A stretch of 44,169 nt of DNA from Opitutaceae bacterium (GTDB taxonomy: Bacteria; Verrucomicrobiota; Verrucomicrobiia; Opitutales; Opitutaceae). Under the pieces are notes generated by a model. It ran no database searches. It was not told where the DNA came from and saw nothing but the letters and a program-made list of their open reading frames with translations. Location: assembly GCA_947474995.1 (NCBI GenBank), contig CANJNJ010000028.1, forward strand, positions 1-44,169, read 5' to 3'. A program made the position numbers and the translations under genes. How positions within the stretch are numbered: the stretch's first letter is position 1; the number at the start of each line of letters is the position of its first letter. Below, one piece after another: positions 1 through 9,901 of this stretch.

Positions 1-2
1 CC

Positions 3-18
3 GCAAAACGCGTTTTGC
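3..18. repeat. Perfect 16-bp palindrome, GCAAAAC core
   Basis: The sequence GCAAAACGCGTTTTGC is a perfect palindrome at the left edge of the window. Its GCAAAA/TTTTGC arms match those of the 23-nt mini-hairpins at 4481-4503 and 7352-7374, so it is probably a variant of the same family. Its function is unknown. Confidence 0.6.
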
Positions 19-45
19 TCCGGACGGAAAGAAACGTTAGTTCTC

Positions 46-117
46 GTAGCCCTGCTCGAGAGAGCAGGGATGGCCTTCGGTCCATGGCTGAGTCCCGCTT
101 CTCTCGAAGCGGGCTAC
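46..117. repeat. Paired-hairpin (REP/BIME-like) element, GTAGCCC type
   Basis: Two 8-bp hairpins lie at 50-69 (CCCTGCTC/GAGCAGGG, loop GAGA) and 94-113 (CCCGCTTC/GAAGCGGG, loop TCTC). They are enclosed by an outer inverted repeat, GTAGCCC at the left and GGGCTAC at the right. The head-to-head layout resembles bacterial interspersed mosaic elements. It lies upstream of the first DUF1592 gene; any effect on transcription is inference. Confidence 0.7.
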
Positions 118-177
118 AACGGGGCTGTTTCTTGAGAGTCGGAGTGGGTTCCCTCTCCGAGAACGAATCCACTGAAA

Positions 178-254
178 GGTGGAACCCGATGTCCTCATCG
201 GGTTTTGAGATTGGGCGCTCTCACGTCAGCCCGTTGGGGACAACGGGCTCCACC
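178..254. repeat. Paired-hairpin element, GGTGGA...TCCACC type
   Basis: Two 9-bp hairpins lie at 183-204 (AACCCGATG/CATCGGGTT, loop TCCT) and 228-249 (AGCCCGTTG/CAACGGGCT, loop GGGA). They are bounded by GGTGGA and TCCACC. This is a second paired element in tandem with 46-117, with different arms. An open frame runs through both into the downstream gene, but the in-frame ATG at 294 is the better start. Confidence 0.7.
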
Positions 255-293
255 TTCCATTGCATCGTTACGGCTTATCTCCTGCTGGCGCAA

Positions 294-3101
294 ATGAGTT
301 TGGCTTCCTTTTCACTTCAGCGCGGCCAGGCAGGCCGGGGCCGGCGCTCCGGTTTTCGACGGAGTCGCCTCGGGTCCGTGGCACTCGGCGCGGCGGCGCT
401 CGTGCTGGTTCAAACGACCGGCGGGGCGCCGCCGTTTGCTGAGGCGGGGATCTTTGCCTTCACCGATCGTTACTGCTCGAGCTGCCACAACGACGTCGAC
501 AAGGAAGGCGGGCTCGATCTCACCGCGGTGAAATTTGAGCCGACGGACGCGGCAAATTTCCTCCTGTGGGTGAAGATGCACGACCGCGTGCAGGCGGGCG
601 AGATGCCGCCGAAAGAAAAGAAGCGACCGGCGGCGGGCGAGGTGAGCCAGTTCGGGCAGACCGTCGCGGGCTCCCTGACGGCCTTTGAAGTCGAGCAGGC
701 CGCGCGCGACGGCCGGGCGACGGAACGCCGCCTCAATCGCTACGAATACGAAAACGCGTTGCGCGACCTGCTGCAGGCTCCGTGGCTGCAGGTGAAGTCC
801 CAGTTGCCGGAGGACGGCGAGGCGTACCGCTTCAACAAGCTCGGACGGGCCCTGGACGTGTCCCACGTGCACATGGCGCGTTACATGAGCGCGGCGGATT
901 ACGCGATGCGCCAGGCCATGGGGGCGCAACTGGAGCGGCCCGCGACGACGACCAAGCGATACTACGGGCGCGATATCCCGGGCATTTTCCGAAATTTCAA
1001 CCTGCACGAATTCAATTCCTATCCCGACCGGCTGACGTTCCCGGTGCTGGATTCCAAGGCGCAGGTCGACGTGCGGCAGGGCAAGTCGCCGCTGACAGTG
1101 GGCGAGGCGGATCCCGCAACGCGCAACCGCGAGGCGCTCGGCAAGGTCGCGAGCACATTCAGCGACGCCGGTGGGTACAGTTGGAGTCAGTTTCGCGCGC
1201 CGATCGCCGGCCGCTACCGGCTGCGCTTCAGCGGCTATTCGATCTGGGTCGGGCCCGGCGGCAATCGAACCCAGTGGCGGGGAACGGGGGCGGCCAAGGC
1301 TCCCGTGGATTTGCCGTTCCAGTGGTTTCGTCCCGATGTCGACGATGTTTCGCGCGGCCGGCGCGATGAGCCGATCGGCGTGTATGCCCAACTCGGCGGG
1401 GTGAAGCGCCGGATCGGCGCCTTCGATCTCAATCCGGATCCGGCGGTGGGCGAAGTCACCGCGGTGCTCAACGCCAACGAGGTCATTCAAACCGACCCTT
1501 CGCGCTTCATCCGCTTGCGCGTGACCGGAGAAAATTTTGGCAGCCGGAATCCGCTCGCGCAGACCGATGGGATGCCCGGGGTCGCGATGCAGTGGATGGA
1601 GGTCGAGGGACCGTTGTATGATGAATCAACCGGTGCGGGTTACCGTTTGCTGTTTGGGGATCTGCCGCTGAAGAAAGTGGACGCGAGCAAGTCGGGGTTG
1701 GAGCTCGATGTCGTGGCGCCCGAGGGCCGCGGCGGTCGGGGTGGGGCTCCGGGCGGTGGCGGCGGCCGCGGGTTTGCGCCGATGACCCAAGTCTCGGTCG
1801 ACGTGGTCTCGGCGGAGCCGAAAGCGGATGCCGAACGACTTTTGCGCGCGTTCATGCAGCGCGCCTACCGTCGGCCCGTCGAAGAGCAGGATGTGCAGCG
1901 CTTTTTGGCGGTGATCAACGAGGAGTTCCGGACCAACCATGGATTTGCCGAATCCATGCTCGCGGGCTACACCGCGGTGCTGGCCTCGCCTGGTTTTGTT
2001 TTCGTGCAGGAAAAGCCGGGTCGCTTGGACGACTACGCCCTGGCCACGCGACTGGCGCTCTTCCTCTGGAATTCGGAGCCGGATGAGGCGTTGCGCGGGC
2101 TGGCGGCGAAAGGCCAGCTGCATCAGCCCGCCGTGCTCAAGGCCCAGACCGAGCGCCTGCTCAACGACCCGAAAGCCCAGCGCTTCGTCGATGCGTTCAT
2201 CGACTACTGGCTCGATATCCGGAAAATGGACGACACCTCGCCGTCGAGTACGTTGTACAACGACTATGAACTCGACGATCCGCTGAAGGATGCGGCGCTC
2301 GAGGAAACGCGGCTCTTTTTCGCGGATATTGTGCGCGGGAACCTGCCGGCGCGCAGTATCGTCGATTCTGACTTCACCTATCTCAATGAACGCCTCGCCC
2401 AGCACTACGGGATCCCGGGCGTCAAAGGAGCCTTGCTGCGGCGCGTGACGCTGCCGGCGAAAAGTCCGCGCGGCGGATTGATGACGCAGGCGAGCGTGCT
2501 CAAGGTCACCGCGAACGGCACCACCACCTCTCCGGTCCTGCGCGGCGTTTGGATTACCGAGCGCATCCTTGGGCAGCCGGTCCCGCTGCCCCCGGCCGCG
2601 GTGCCGGCGATCGATCCGGATATTCGCGGTGCGGTCACGATTCGCCAGCAGCTCGAGAAGCATCGCGCCGATGAAAGTTGCGCGGCGTGCCACTCCAAGA
2701 TCGATCCCCCGGGATTCGCGCTGGAGAATTTCGACGTCATGGGCGGCTGGCGCGATCGTTATCGGGCGGAATCCGCGGACTCGGACCCGGAGGCCGGTTA
2801 TGGCATCAATGGCTGGTCTTTCGCGTTTCACTATGCGTTGCCGGTGGAGGCAAGTGGCGAACTCGGCCCCGGCCGCGCGTTCAAGGACATCCGTGAATTC
2901 AAACAACTGTTGCTAAAGGACGAGGCGGCCATCGCGCGCAACCTGGCGCGCCAGCTCACAATTTATGCGACCGCCGCGCCGGTCCGCTTCGCCGACCGAG
3001 CGGCCATCGAACACCTTGTCCAGCGGGCCAAGCCCACGGGCTACGGGGTGCGCAGCCTCGTGCACGAGATCGTCCAGAGCGATCTCTTCCTCAATAAGTA
3101 G
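294..3101 (+). CDS. DUF1592-family diheme cytochrome-type protein (copy 1)
   Basis: This is an exported multidomain protein of the planctomycete/verrucomicrobial family that normally carries PSCyt1, DUF1587, DUF1595, DUF1592, DUF1588 and DUF1585 modules in that order. Two c-type heme motifs are visible: CSSCH near residue 61 and CAACH near residue 796. The second is followed by the [13 protein letters not shown] segment typical of DUF1588. A glycine/arginine-rich linker lies near residues 480-500. I chose ATG 294 because it precedes an arginine-rich n-region and a hydrophobic signal segment ending near the first heme. The open frame extends to 15 but would translate hairpin repeats. The protein is about 935 residues. 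It is followed 28 bp later by a DUF1552 gene and is a close paralogue of the gene at 4512. The family's role is not established; envelope electron transfer or oxidation is inference. Confidence 0.85.
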   Translation: MSLASFSLQRGQAGRGRRSGFRRSRLGSVALGAAALVLVQTTGGAPPFAEAGIFAFTDRYCSSCHNDVDKEGGLDLTAVKFEPTDAANFLLWVKMHDRVQAGEMPPKEKKRPAAGEVSQFGQTVAGSLTAFEVEQAARDGRATERRLNRYEYENALRDLLQAPWLQVKSQLPEDGEAYRFNKLGRALDVSHVHMARYMSAADYAMRQAMGAQLERPATTTKRYYGRDIPGIFRNFNLHEFNSYPDRLTFPVLDSKAQVDVRQGKSPLTVGEADPATRNREALGKVASTFSDAGGYSWSQFRAPIAGRYRLRFSGYSIWVGPGGNRTQWRGTGAAKAPVDLPFQWFRPDVDDVSRGRRDEPIGVYAQLGGVKRRIGAFDLNPDPAVGEVTAVLNANEVIQTDPSRFIRLRVTGENFGSRNPLAQTDGMPGVAMQWMEVEGPLYDESTGAGYRLLFGDLPLKKVDASKSGLELDVVAPEGRGGRGGAPGGGGGRGFAPMTQVSVDVVSAEPKADAERLLRAFMQRAYRRPVEEQDVQRFLAVINEEFRTNHGFAESMLAGYTAVLASPGFVFVQEKPGRLDDYALATRLALFLWNSEPDEALRGLAAKGQLHQPAVLKAQTERLLNDPKAQRFVDAFIDYWLDIRKMDDTSPSSTLYNDYELDDPLKDAALEETRLFFADIVRGNLPARSIVDSDFTYLNERLAQHYGIPGVKGALLRRVTLPAKSPRGGLMTQASVLKVTANGTTTSPVLRGVWITERILGQPVPLPPAAVPAIDPDIRGAVTIRQQLEKHRADESCAACHSKIDPPGFALENFDVMGGWRDRYRAESADSDPEAGYGINGWSFAFHYALPVEASGELGPGRAFKDIREFKQLLLKDEAAIARNLARQLTIYATAAPVRFADRAAIEHLVQRAKPTGYGVRSLVHEIVQSDLFLNK

Positions 3102-3129
3102 CCACCCAAAAAATTTCGCCATCGTCCCC

Positions 3130-4479
3130 ATGAAAAAGAATTCCACCGCTCCGCTGCCGTATGCTCCCTATGTCTCGACGCGGTGTCCGGTGGAGCGCCG
3201 CCGCTTCCTCCAGGCGGCGGGTGTCGCCCTCTCGCTGCCCTTTTTGAATTCGATGCTGCCGTCGTTTGCCCGGGCGGCGGAAAACGTGTCGGCGCTGGCC
3301 CCGGGCGCCAAGCCGCGGCGCATGTTTGGCATCTGCAACAATCTCGGGCTGCTGCCGTGGAATTTCTTCCCGACCGGCGCCGGCCGCGACTACAAGCCGT
3401 CGGTCTACCTCGAGCCGCTGCAGGATCACCGCAGCGACTTCACGGTTTTCAGCGGGGTTTCGCATCCCAACGTCGACGGCGGGCATCCGGCGGACGTGGC
3501 GTTTCTGACCGCGGCGCCGCACCCGGCGAGCAGCTCGTTTCGCAACAGCATTTCACTCGACCAGTTCATGGCCGAGCGCATCGGTATCATGACCCGTTTC
3601 CCGTCGCTCACCCTGGCGGTCAACACGCGGGCGCGCAGCCTGTCGTGCACGGGCACCGGCGTGGCGATCCCGCCGGAAGAAAAAGCGGCGGAGGTGTTCA
3701 AGCAGCTGTTCCTGCAGGGCACGCCCGAGCAGATCGAAAAGCAGATCCGCAAGCTGGACACCGGGAAGAGCATTCTCGACGCCGTGGCGGGCCAGGCGAA
3801 GGATTTGCAGCGCGCGGTTCCGACCGAGGACCGCGACCGGCTGGAACAATATTTCACCAGTGTGCGCGACCTCGAGCACCGGCTCCAGGCGTCGCGCGGC
3901 TGGGAGCAAAAACCAAAGCCGGTGGTGAAGGCCCCGGTCCCGGTCGATCCGGCGAGCCCGGCGCAGTACATGGCCAAGGTGAAAGTGATGTACGACCTGG
4001 CGCGGCTGGCCTTCGAAACGGATTCGACGCGGTCGATTACCCTGATGCTGGACAGCGTGGCCACGCCCGTGCTGGAGATTCCCAATGTCCCGATCAACGA
4101 GGGGTATCACAATCTCTCCCACCACGGCAAAGCCGAGGACAAGCTTTCCCAGCTGAAGCAAATCGATCTCCTGCACATGAAGCTGCTCGCGGGGCTCTAC
4201 AAGGACCTCAAGGCGGTGCGGGAAGGCGAGGACTCGCTCTTGGATCGGACGATGGTGCTGTACGGCTCGAACTTTGGTGACGCCAACCGGCACGTGACGA
4301 CCAACATGCCGATGCTGTTCGCGGGTGGCGGGTTCAAGCACGGGCAGCACCTCGAGTTTGATGCGACGTACAACTATCCGCTGCCGAACCTGTTTGTCTC
4401 GATGCTCCAGCGGATGGGAATCGAGCAGGACAAATTTGCCTCGTCGACGGGGACGATGCGCGGCTTGGAAATGACCTGA
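3130..4479 (+). CDS. DUF1552 domain protein, Tat-exported
   Basis: This 449-residue protein matches the DUF1552 family, which is almost always encoded beside DUF1592 cytochromes in Planctomycetota, Verrucomicrobiota and Acidobacteriota. The N-terminus has a twin-arginine motif (RRRFLQAAG near residue 23) and a hydrophobic stretch ending in ARA, so it probably crosses the membrane folded, perhaps with a cofactor. ATG 3130 is chosen because it places this signal correctly; the open frame upstream has no signal. It sits between two DUF1592 paralogues with gaps of about 30 bp, which implies one transcript. Its molecular function is unknown. Conserved phrases such as LDQFMAER and YHNLSHHGK are typical of the family. 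Confidence 0.85.
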   Translation: MKKNSTAPLPYAPYVSTRCPVERRRFLQAAGVALSLPFLNSMLPSFARAAENVSALAPGAKPRRMFGICNNLGLLPWNFFPTGAGRDYKPSVYLEPLQDHRSDFTVFSGVSHPNVDGGHPADVAFLTAAPHPASSSFRNSISLDQFMAERIGIMTRFPSLTLAVNTRARSLSCTGTGVAIPPEEKAAEVFKQLFLQGTPEQIEKQIRKLDTGKSILDAVAGQAKDLQRAVPTEDRDRLEQYFTSVRDLEHRLQASRGWEQKPKPVVKAPVPVDPASPAQYMAKVKVMYDLARLAFETDSTRSITLMLDSVATPVLEIPNVPINEGYHNLSHHGKAEDKLSQLKQIDLLHMKLLAGLYKDLKAVREGEDSLLDRTMVLYGSNFGDANRHVTTNMPMLFAGGGFKHGQHLEFDATYNYPLPNLFVSMLQRMGIEQDKFASSTGTMRGLEMT

Positions 4480-4480
4480 G

Positions 4481-4503
4481 GGGATTTTGCGGTGCAAAAT
4501 CCC
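4481..4503. repeat. 23-nt mini-hairpin between coupled genes
   Basis: GGGATTTTGC-GGT-GCAAAATCCC is a perfect 10-bp stem with a 3-nt loop. It occupies nearly all of the gap between the DUF1552 stop and the next gene's start. The architecture is the same as at 7352-7374 and 33358-33380. It could tune translation of the downstream gene, but it lacks a T-tract and is not a classical terminator. Confidence 0.7.
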
Positions 4504-4511
4504 TATTGACC

Positions 4512-7253
4512 ATGACCATGCCCATTCTTTTGCCGCGGTTTGTCCTTGGGGTGCTGGCTTCTTCCTTCGTACTCGCGGCGCGCGGCGCGACGGCGTTTCC
4601 CGAGGCGGAGGCGTTCGCGTTTACCGATCGCTACTGTTCCAGCTGCCACAACGATGTGGATAAGGAAGGTGGCCTGGACCTCACCAGCATGAAGTTTGTC
4701 GCCGGGGACGCGGCCAACTTTCTGACCTGGGTCAAAGTGCACGATCGCGTGCAGGCGGGAGAAATGCCGCCGAAGGAAAAGAAACGCCCGGTCGCCGCCG
4801 AGGCGGGCTCTTTCTTGAAAGGCCTCGCGGCCTCGCTCGCGGGCTACGATCAGGACAAGGCCGCCCGCGATGGCCGGGCGACGGAGCGCCGGCTCAATCG
4901 CTACGAATACGAGAACGCGCTGCGCGATCTTTTGTCGGCTCCCTGGCTGCAGGTGAAGGCCCAGCTGCCCGAGGACGGGGAGGCGTTTCGCTTCAACAAG
5001 ATCAGCCGGGCCCTGGACGTTTCCCATGTGCACATGGCGCGCTACATGAGCGCGGCGGATTACGCGCTGCGCCAGGCGATGAGCGCGCAGCTGGATCATC
5101 CGCCGCGCGTGACCAAGCGCTATTTTGCCCGCGACGAACCGGCGCTGGGCCGCAACTTTCAATTGCAGGAGTTCAACACCTCGCCGGAGCGCACGAACTT
5201 TCCCGTGCTCGACAGCCACGGCCAGCCGGATGTCCGCGCCGGGCGGGCGCCCTTGACGGTGGGCAACGCCGAACCCGCGGTGCGGGACCGGGAGGCGATC
5301 GGCAAAGTGGCGAGCACGTTCGCCGATTTTGGCGGCTACAGCTGGACCCAGTTTCGGGCGCCGATCGCGGCCCGCTATCGCGTGCGGTTTGCGGGCTACA
5401 CCATCTGGGTGGGCAACGGCGCCGCCCGCACGATGTGGAAGGGGACCGGGGCGAACAAGGCGCCGGTTGATTTGCCGTTTCAGTGGTTTCGACCCAACAC
5501 GGACGACGTTTCACCGGGGCGGCGGGATGAGCCGATGGGGGTCTACGCGCTTTCCGGCGGACTCAAACGACGCATCTCCGCGTTCGACTTCAAACCCGAG
5601 CCAGCGGTCAGCGAAATTGAGGTGATGCTCATGGCGAATGAAGTCATCCAGACCGATCCGTCCCGGTTGTACCGGAGCCGGACGACGGGCGAACTGTACG
5701 GCGTCCGGAATCCCCTGGCCCAAATCGATGGCATGCCCGGAGTAGCCGTGCAATGGATCGAGGTCGACGGGCCGATCTACGACGACGCCACCGGCGCTGG
5801 GTACCGCCTGCTGTTTGGTGATCTGCCTCTGAAGAAACTCGAAAGCGGCCAGATCGGGGTGGACCTCGATGTGGTCGCGCCGGCGCCGCGCGGAGGCCCG
5901 CGTGGGGGTGCGGGCGGCCGGGGTGGCCCGCCGCTGGCCCAAGTGGCGGTGGAGGTGGTCTCCAGCAATCCGACGGTGGACGCCGAGCGGCTGTTGCGGA
6001 ATTTCATGCCGCGCGCGTATCGCCGCCCGGTGGCCGAGGCGGAGGTGCAGCGCTTCCTCGGGGTCATCCAGGAACAGCTCAAGGCCGGCCACAATTTTGC
6101 CGAGTCCATGGTTTCGGGTTACACCGCGGTGCTGTCGTCGCCGGGCTTTATTTTTCTCGAGGAGAAGCCCGGCCGTCTGGACGACTACGCGATCGCGACC
6201 CGGCTGGCTTTCTTCCTGTGGAATTCCGAGCCGGACGAAACCTTGCGGGCGGCGGCGGCGAAGGGCGAGTTGCACCGGCCCGAGATCCTCCGCGCACAGA
6301 CCGAGCGGCTCCTCGGTGACCCGAAAGCGCGGCGGTTCACGGACGCCTTCATCGACTACTGGCTCGATCTCCGGAAAATGGACGACACGTCGCCCTCGAG
6401 CACGCTCTACAACGATTATGAGCTCGATGATCCGCTGAAGGATGCGGCGCTCGACGAGACCCAGCTCTTCTTCGCGGAACTGGTGCGGGCGGACCTGCCC
6501 GCCCGCAACATCGTCGATTCCAATTTCACCTTTCTCAACGAGCGGCTCGCGCGCCACTACGGCGTGGCCGGAGTCAAGGGCGCGTTGATGCGCCGCGTGA
6601 CGCTGCCTGCCAACAGTCCGCGCGGCGGGCTGATGACGCAGGCCAGCGTCCTGAAGGTCACGGCCAACGGCACCACCACGTCGCCCGTCTTGCGCGGCGT
6701 GTGGATTGGCGAACGCATCATGGGTCTGCCCGTGCCACCGCCGCCGGCGGCGGTGCCGGCGATCGATCCGGATATCCGCGGCGCGGTCACGATTCGGCAG
6801 CAGTTGGAAAAGCACCGGGCCGACGAAAGCTGCGCCGCGTGCCATGCGAAACTGGATCCGCCGGGATTTGCGCTGGAGAGCTTCGACGTGATGGGGGGGT
6901 GGCGCGATCGCTATCGCGCCGAATCGCCGGACGTGGAGCCGGAAATTGGCTATGGCATCAACGGCTGGCCGTTCATGTTTCACTATGCGCTGCCGGTCGA
7001 AACGAGCGGTCAGTTGCCCGACGGTCGGACCTTCAAGGATGTGCGCGACTTCAAGCAGCTCCTGCTCAAGGACGAGGTGAGCATCGCGCGAAATCTCGCC
7101 AAGCAGCTGGTGGTGTTCGCGACCGCCGCGCCCGTGCGATTTGGCGATCGGGCTCAACTCGAAAAAATCCTGCAGGGCGCCAGTCGCAACGGTTACGGCG
7201 TGCGCAGCCTCGTGCATCAGATTGTGCAGAGTGAGCTCTTCCTGAACAAGTGA
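4512..7253 (+). CDS. DUF1592-family diheme cytochrome-type protein (copy 2)
   Basis: This is a paralogue of the protein at 294-3101, very similar over its whole length, with the same order of modules. Heme motifs are CSSCH at about residue 42 and CAACH at about residue 774, again followed by a [13 protein letters not shown] segment. It starts with a short signal peptide ending before the first heme. ATG 4512 is preferred, but ATG 4518 and TTG 4506 in the same frame are possible. The glycine-rich linker is present in a shorter form. Gap length and strand suggest one operon with the DUF1552 gene and copy 1. Tandem duplication around DUF1552 is the simplest explanation. Substrate and partner are unknown. 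Confidence 0.85.
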   Translation: MTMPILLPRFVLGVLASSFVLAARGATAFPEAEAFAFTDRYCSSCHNDVDKEGGLDLTSMKFVAGDAANFLTWVKVHDRVQAGEMPPKEKKRPVAAEAGSFLKGLAASLAGYDQDKAARDGRATERRLNRYEYENALRDLLSAPWLQVKAQLPEDGEAFRFNKISRALDVSHVHMARYMSAADYALRQAMSAQLDHPPRVTKRYFARDEPALGRNFQLQEFNTSPERTNFPVLDSHGQPDVRAGRAPLTVGNAEPAVRDREAIGKVASTFADFGGYSWTQFRAPIAARYRVRFAGYTIWVGNGAARTMWKGTGANKAPVDLPFQWFRPNTDDVSPGRRDEPMGVYALSGGLKRRISAFDFKPEPAVSEIEVMLMANEVIQTDPSRLYRSRTTGELYGVRNPLAQIDGMPGVAVQWIEVDGPIYDDATGAGYRLLFGDLPLKKLESGQIGVDLDVVAPAPRGGPRGGAGGRGGPPLAQVAVEVVSSNPTVDAERLLRNFMPRAYRRPVAEAEVQRFLGVIQEQLKAGHNFAESMVSGYTAVLSSPGFIFLEEKPGRLDDYAIATRLAFFLWNSEPDETLRAAAAKGELHRPEILRAQTERLLGDPKARRFTDAFIDYWLDLRKMDDTSPSSTLYNDYELDDPLKDAALDETQLFFAELVRADLPARNIVDSNFTFLNERLARHYGVAGVKGALMRRVTLPANSPRGGLMTQASVLKVTANGTTTSPVLRGVWIGERIMGLPVPPPPAAVPAIDPDIRGAVTIRQQLEKHRADESCAACHAKLDPPGFALESFDVMGGWRDRYRAESPDVEPEIGYGINGWPFMFHYALPVETSGQLPDGRTFKDVRDFKQLLLKDEVSIARNLAKQLVVFATAAPVRFGDRAQLEKILQGASRNGYGVRSLVHQIVQSELFLNK

Positions 7254-7351
7254 GGGCCCGCATCCTTTCTTTCCCGCGGGGTCATGCCCCTGGCGCGGAG
7301 CGGCCCTTGGACCCGCGGCATCCCGGCTTGGCCGTGTCATGCGGGCCGAAG

Positions 7352-7374
7352 GCAAAACCGCGGGGCGGTTTTGC
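7352..7374. repeat. 23-nt mini-hairpin
   Basis: GCAAAACCGC-GGG-GCGGTTTTGC is a perfect 10-bp stem with a 3-nt loop, 45 bp upstream of the SUMF1-domain gene. It has the same size and TTTTGC core as 4481-4503. Confidence 0.7.
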
Positions 7375-7418
7375 GGAGGGACGGCATTTCGTCTCCTGAG
7401 AAATTAATCGAGCAACCC

Positions 7419-8285
7419 ATGGGTCTACAATCACTCACCAGCGTCCGGGCTCTTGTGGCCGGTCCAAAATTGAAACTCCAGTCACTCGCTGTCGGAGCGG
7501 TTCTGGTCGTCACGACGAGCCTGTCGCTGCTTTTCGCGGGCGAAGCGGCCGCCGGCGCGCCGCCGAAACCCGGCGAGCAATGGACCATTCCCAATTTGGA
7601 ATTGGCGCTCGCGCCAATTCCCGCGGGGACGTTCGCCATGGGGAGTCCCGAAGCCGAAAAGGGGCGTGATCCGGGCGAAGGCCCGCAAACCAAGGTCACG
7701 TTCACGAAAGGCTTCTGGCTGGGGGCGACCGAGGTCACGCAGAAGCAGTGGGAGTCCCTGATGGAGGGCAACCCGAGCCAATTCAAGAAGGACGATAATC
7801 CGGTCGAAAAAATTTCCTGGTCGGAGGCGGTGGCGTATTGCGAAAAACTCACCAGTCGCGAGAAGGCCGCGGGTCGGCTACCTGCCGGGTATGTCTACGC
7901 GCTGCCCACCGAGGCCCAGTGGGAATACGCGTGTCGCGCGGGTTCGACGGGCGAGTTTTACGGCAAGCTGGCCGACATTGGCTGGTATTTCAAAAACACC
8001 GAGGGATTGACGACCAAGCCGGTCGCCCAGAAGCAGGCGAATGCGTGGGGTCTCTTCGACACGCATGGCAATGTGTGGGAATGGTGCGCCGATTGTTATG
8101 GCAAGTACCCGGGCGGTGCGGTCACCGATCCCAAAAGTGCGGCGACGGGCCTCCTGCGCGTCGCCCGCGGTGGCGGCTGGGGTGACTCGCCGACGGATTG
8201 CCGGGCGGCTTTCCGGGTCGGCTACAAGCCCGAGATGCGCGGGAACAGCATTGGCTTCCGCGTGGCGTTGCGCCCGGCGCCGTAG
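7419..8285 (+). CDS. SUMF1/FGE-sulfatase-domain secreted protein
   Basis: This 288-residue protein has a Sec-type signal (hydrophobic segment ending near AAAGAP) followed by a full formylglycine-generating-enzyme-like domain. Visible family motifs are PAGTFAMGSP, GATEVTQ, LPTEAQWEYACRAG, GNVWEWCAD and the terminal GNSIGFRVAL. In true formylglycine-generating enzymes two cysteines in the segment after RVxxGGS bind copper and act in catalysis. Here that segment reads RVARGGGWGDSPTDC, keeping only the second cysteine, so sulfatase activation is unlikely. No sulfatase gene is seen nearby. ATG 7419 is chosen because it gives the signal peptide. Its role in the envelope is unknown. Confidence 0.85.
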   Translation: MGLQSLTSVRALVAGPKLKLQSLAVGAVLVVTTSLSLLFAGEAAAGAPPKPGEQWTIPNLELALAPIPAGTFAMGSPEAEKGRDPGEGPQTKVTFTKGFWLGATEVTQKQWESLMEGNPSQFKKDDNPVEKISWSEAVAYCEKLTSREKAAGRLPAGYVYALPTEAQWEYACRAGSTGEFYGKLADIGWYFKNTEGLTTKPVAQKQANAWGLFDTHGNVWEWCADCYGKYPGGAVTDPKSAATGLLRVARGGGWGDSPTDCRAAFRVGYKPEMRGNSIGFRVALRPAP

Positions 8286-8310
8286 CCCAAAGCGCCGGAT
8301 GCGCACGTTC

Positions 8311-8383
8311 GTAGTTCCGGCCTTCAGGCGGAAGGATTGCTGGCCGTCGTAAACACAGCGGTTCCGCCTGAAGGCGGAACTAC
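8311..8383. repeat. REP-A element, copy 1
   Basis: GTAGTTCCGGCCTTCAGGCG at the left and CGCCTGAAGGCGGAACTAC at the right form an outer inverted repeat, and each arm holds its own small hairpin (CCTTCAGG / CCTGAAGG). It lies between two convergent genes. Other copies are at 11727, 15581, 41241 and 42581. Confidence 0.85.
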
Positions 8384-8445
8384 TAACCGCGGCCGGGGCA
8401 AAGCGCGCGCTTGGCTAAGCGTGAACGGGGCCGCGGCGCGAACTT

Positions 8446-9399
8446 CTAGCTCTTCTTCACCCACGGCAACGCATCCAAGTCGACGTTGCCGCCCGTGACG
8501 ATGATCCCGACGCGCTTCGATGTGACGTCGACCTTGCCCTCCAGAATCGCCGCGTAGGGCACGGCGGCCGAGGGCTCGATCACGATTTTCATGGTTTCCC
8601 AGATCGTGCGCATGGCTGCGATGATCGACGCTTCCTCCACGGTGACGATGTCATCCACGTATTGGCGAATCACGGCGAAATTGGGCGCGCCCACATTGGT
8701 GCGCAGGCCGTCCGCAATCGTGTTCGTTGTGGCCAGCGGGACGAGGTGGCCGGCGCGAAAGGATTGGGCGGCATCGCTGGCGCCGGCGGGCTCGACCGCG
8801 ATGACTTTAATCTGCGGCCGGATGCTCTTGGCGGCCATGGCCGTGCCGCTGAGCAGGCCGCCGCCGCCGACGGGGCACAGAATCAAGTCGAGACCGGGCT
8901 CGTCCTCCAGCAATTCGATCGCCGCCGTGCCCTGGCCGGCCATGACGAGTTCGTTTTCAAACGGGTGGATTAACGTGGCGCCGGTCGCGGCGATGATGCG
9001 GGCGCAGGCGGCTTCACGGGCGGCTTGGGTGGGTTCGCACAGCTCGATCCGGCCGCCGTAACCCTCCACCGCCCGAATCTTCACCTTGGAGGAATTCGCG
9101 GGCATGACGATGTACGCCGGGATGCCGCGAAGTTTGGCGGCGCGGGCGATGGCCGCGGCGTGATTGCCGGAGGAGTGGGTGGCCACACCGCGGCGGGCGG
9201 CGGCGTCGGAGAGCGCGAACACGGCGTTGGCGGCGCCGCGGGCTTTGAAGGCCCCGACCTTTTGCAGGTTCTCGCATTTGAAGACCAGCGAACCGCCGCA
9301 CGCCGCGTCGAGCCGCGCGCTCGTCAGGACGGGTGTGCGGTGGATGTGCGGTCGGATGCGCTCGTGGGCGGCGCGGATGCTGAAGAGATCGAGGGCCAT
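8446..9399 (-). CDS. Threonine/serine ammonia-lyase (PLP fold type II)
   Basis: This 317-residue enzyme deaminates L-threonine or L-serine to a 2-oxo acid and ammonia in the cytoplasm; serine racemase is the alternative within the same family. It has the PLP-lysine motif GAFKARGAAN (Lys52), the SSGNHAAA substrate loop near 76-83 and the tetraglycine phosphate loop GGGGLLSG at 178-185. The regulatory ACT domain of biosynthetic IlvA is absent, so this looks like the short catabolic/racemase type. The start at 9399 (MALDLFSI) fits the family better than an upstream in-frame ATG at 9432. It is divergent from gloA with 47 bp between start codons. Confidence 0.9.
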   Translation of the reverse strand: MALDLFSIRAAHERIRPHIHRTPVLTSARLDAACGGSLVFKCENLQKVGAFKARGAANAVFALSDAAARRGVATHSSGNHAAAIARAAKLRGIPAYIVMPANSSKVKIRAVEGYGGRIELCEPTQAAREAACARIIAATGATLIHPFENELVMAGQGTAAIELLEDEPGLDLILCPVGGGGLLSGTAMAAKSIRPQIKVIAVEPAGASDAAQSFRAGHLVPLATTNTIADGLRTNVGAPNFAVIRQYVDDIVTVEEASIIAAMRTIWETMKIVIEPSAAVPYAAILEGKVDVTSKRVGIIVTGGNVDLDALPWVKKS

Positions 9400-9446
9400 T
9401 GCCGTGCAGCTTGCACGGCGGCGGGACGGCATGCAAACTCGGGCGC

Positions 9447-9827
9447 ATGGTCAAAAAACTTCTTCACACCCGGATGCGGGTGAATGACATCGAGCGCACC
9501 GTTAAGTTCTACGAGCAGGCGCTGGAACTCAAAGTCGCGCGCCGGAGTGTCTCGCCCCGCGGCGCCCAGATCGTGTTTCTCGCGACGCCCAACAGCGACG
9601 AGGAAATCGAAATCTGCCAGCTGCCGAACAGCCCGAGCGTGCAGGTGCAGCCGGACTTGATGCACCTCGCGTTCGAGGTCGAGGACCTCGCCGCCTTTAC
9701 GGCCAGGCTGGAGAAGAAGGGCTACAAGCTGAGCGACGGTCCGACCCCGACCAGCAGCGGATCGACCATCGCCTTCATCGACGCGCCGGAGGGCTACGAG
9801 GTGGAGTTGATTCAGGTGAAGAAGTAG
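9447..9827 (+). CDS. gloA: Lactoylglutathione lyase (glyoxalase I), VOC family
   Basis: This 126-residue protein closely follows the GloA pattern. It begins KLLHTRMRV and contains the four metal ligands expected for Ni-type glyoxalase I: His7, Glu55, His73 and Glu120. It isomerises the hemithioacetal of methylglyoxal to an S-lactoyl thiol. The length is normal for a single-domain enzyme. ATG 9447 is selected over an in-frame ATG at 9399 because His7 then falls at the family position. It is divergently transcribed from the dehydratase gene. Whether the thiol is glutathione in this organism cannot be told from the sequence. Confidence 0.85.
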   Translation: MVKKLLHTRMRVNDIERTVKFYEQALELKVARRSVSPRGAQIVFLATPNSDEEIEICQLPNSPSVQVQPDLMHLAFEVEDLAAFTARLEKKGYKLSDGPTPTSSGSTIAFIDAPEGYEVELIQVKK

Positions 9828-9901
9828 GCCGTTCGACGAGGGCGGCCGGACGTGAAAAGCCCGAGCGCCTCCCTCCAAGTTGGAGCGTTTTCCTTCACCC
9901 C

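Noticed and set aside
8311-8383. Rho-independent terminator between the convergent genes
   Set aside because: The hairpins lack a T-tract on either strand and match the dispersed REP-A element, so I call it a repeat.
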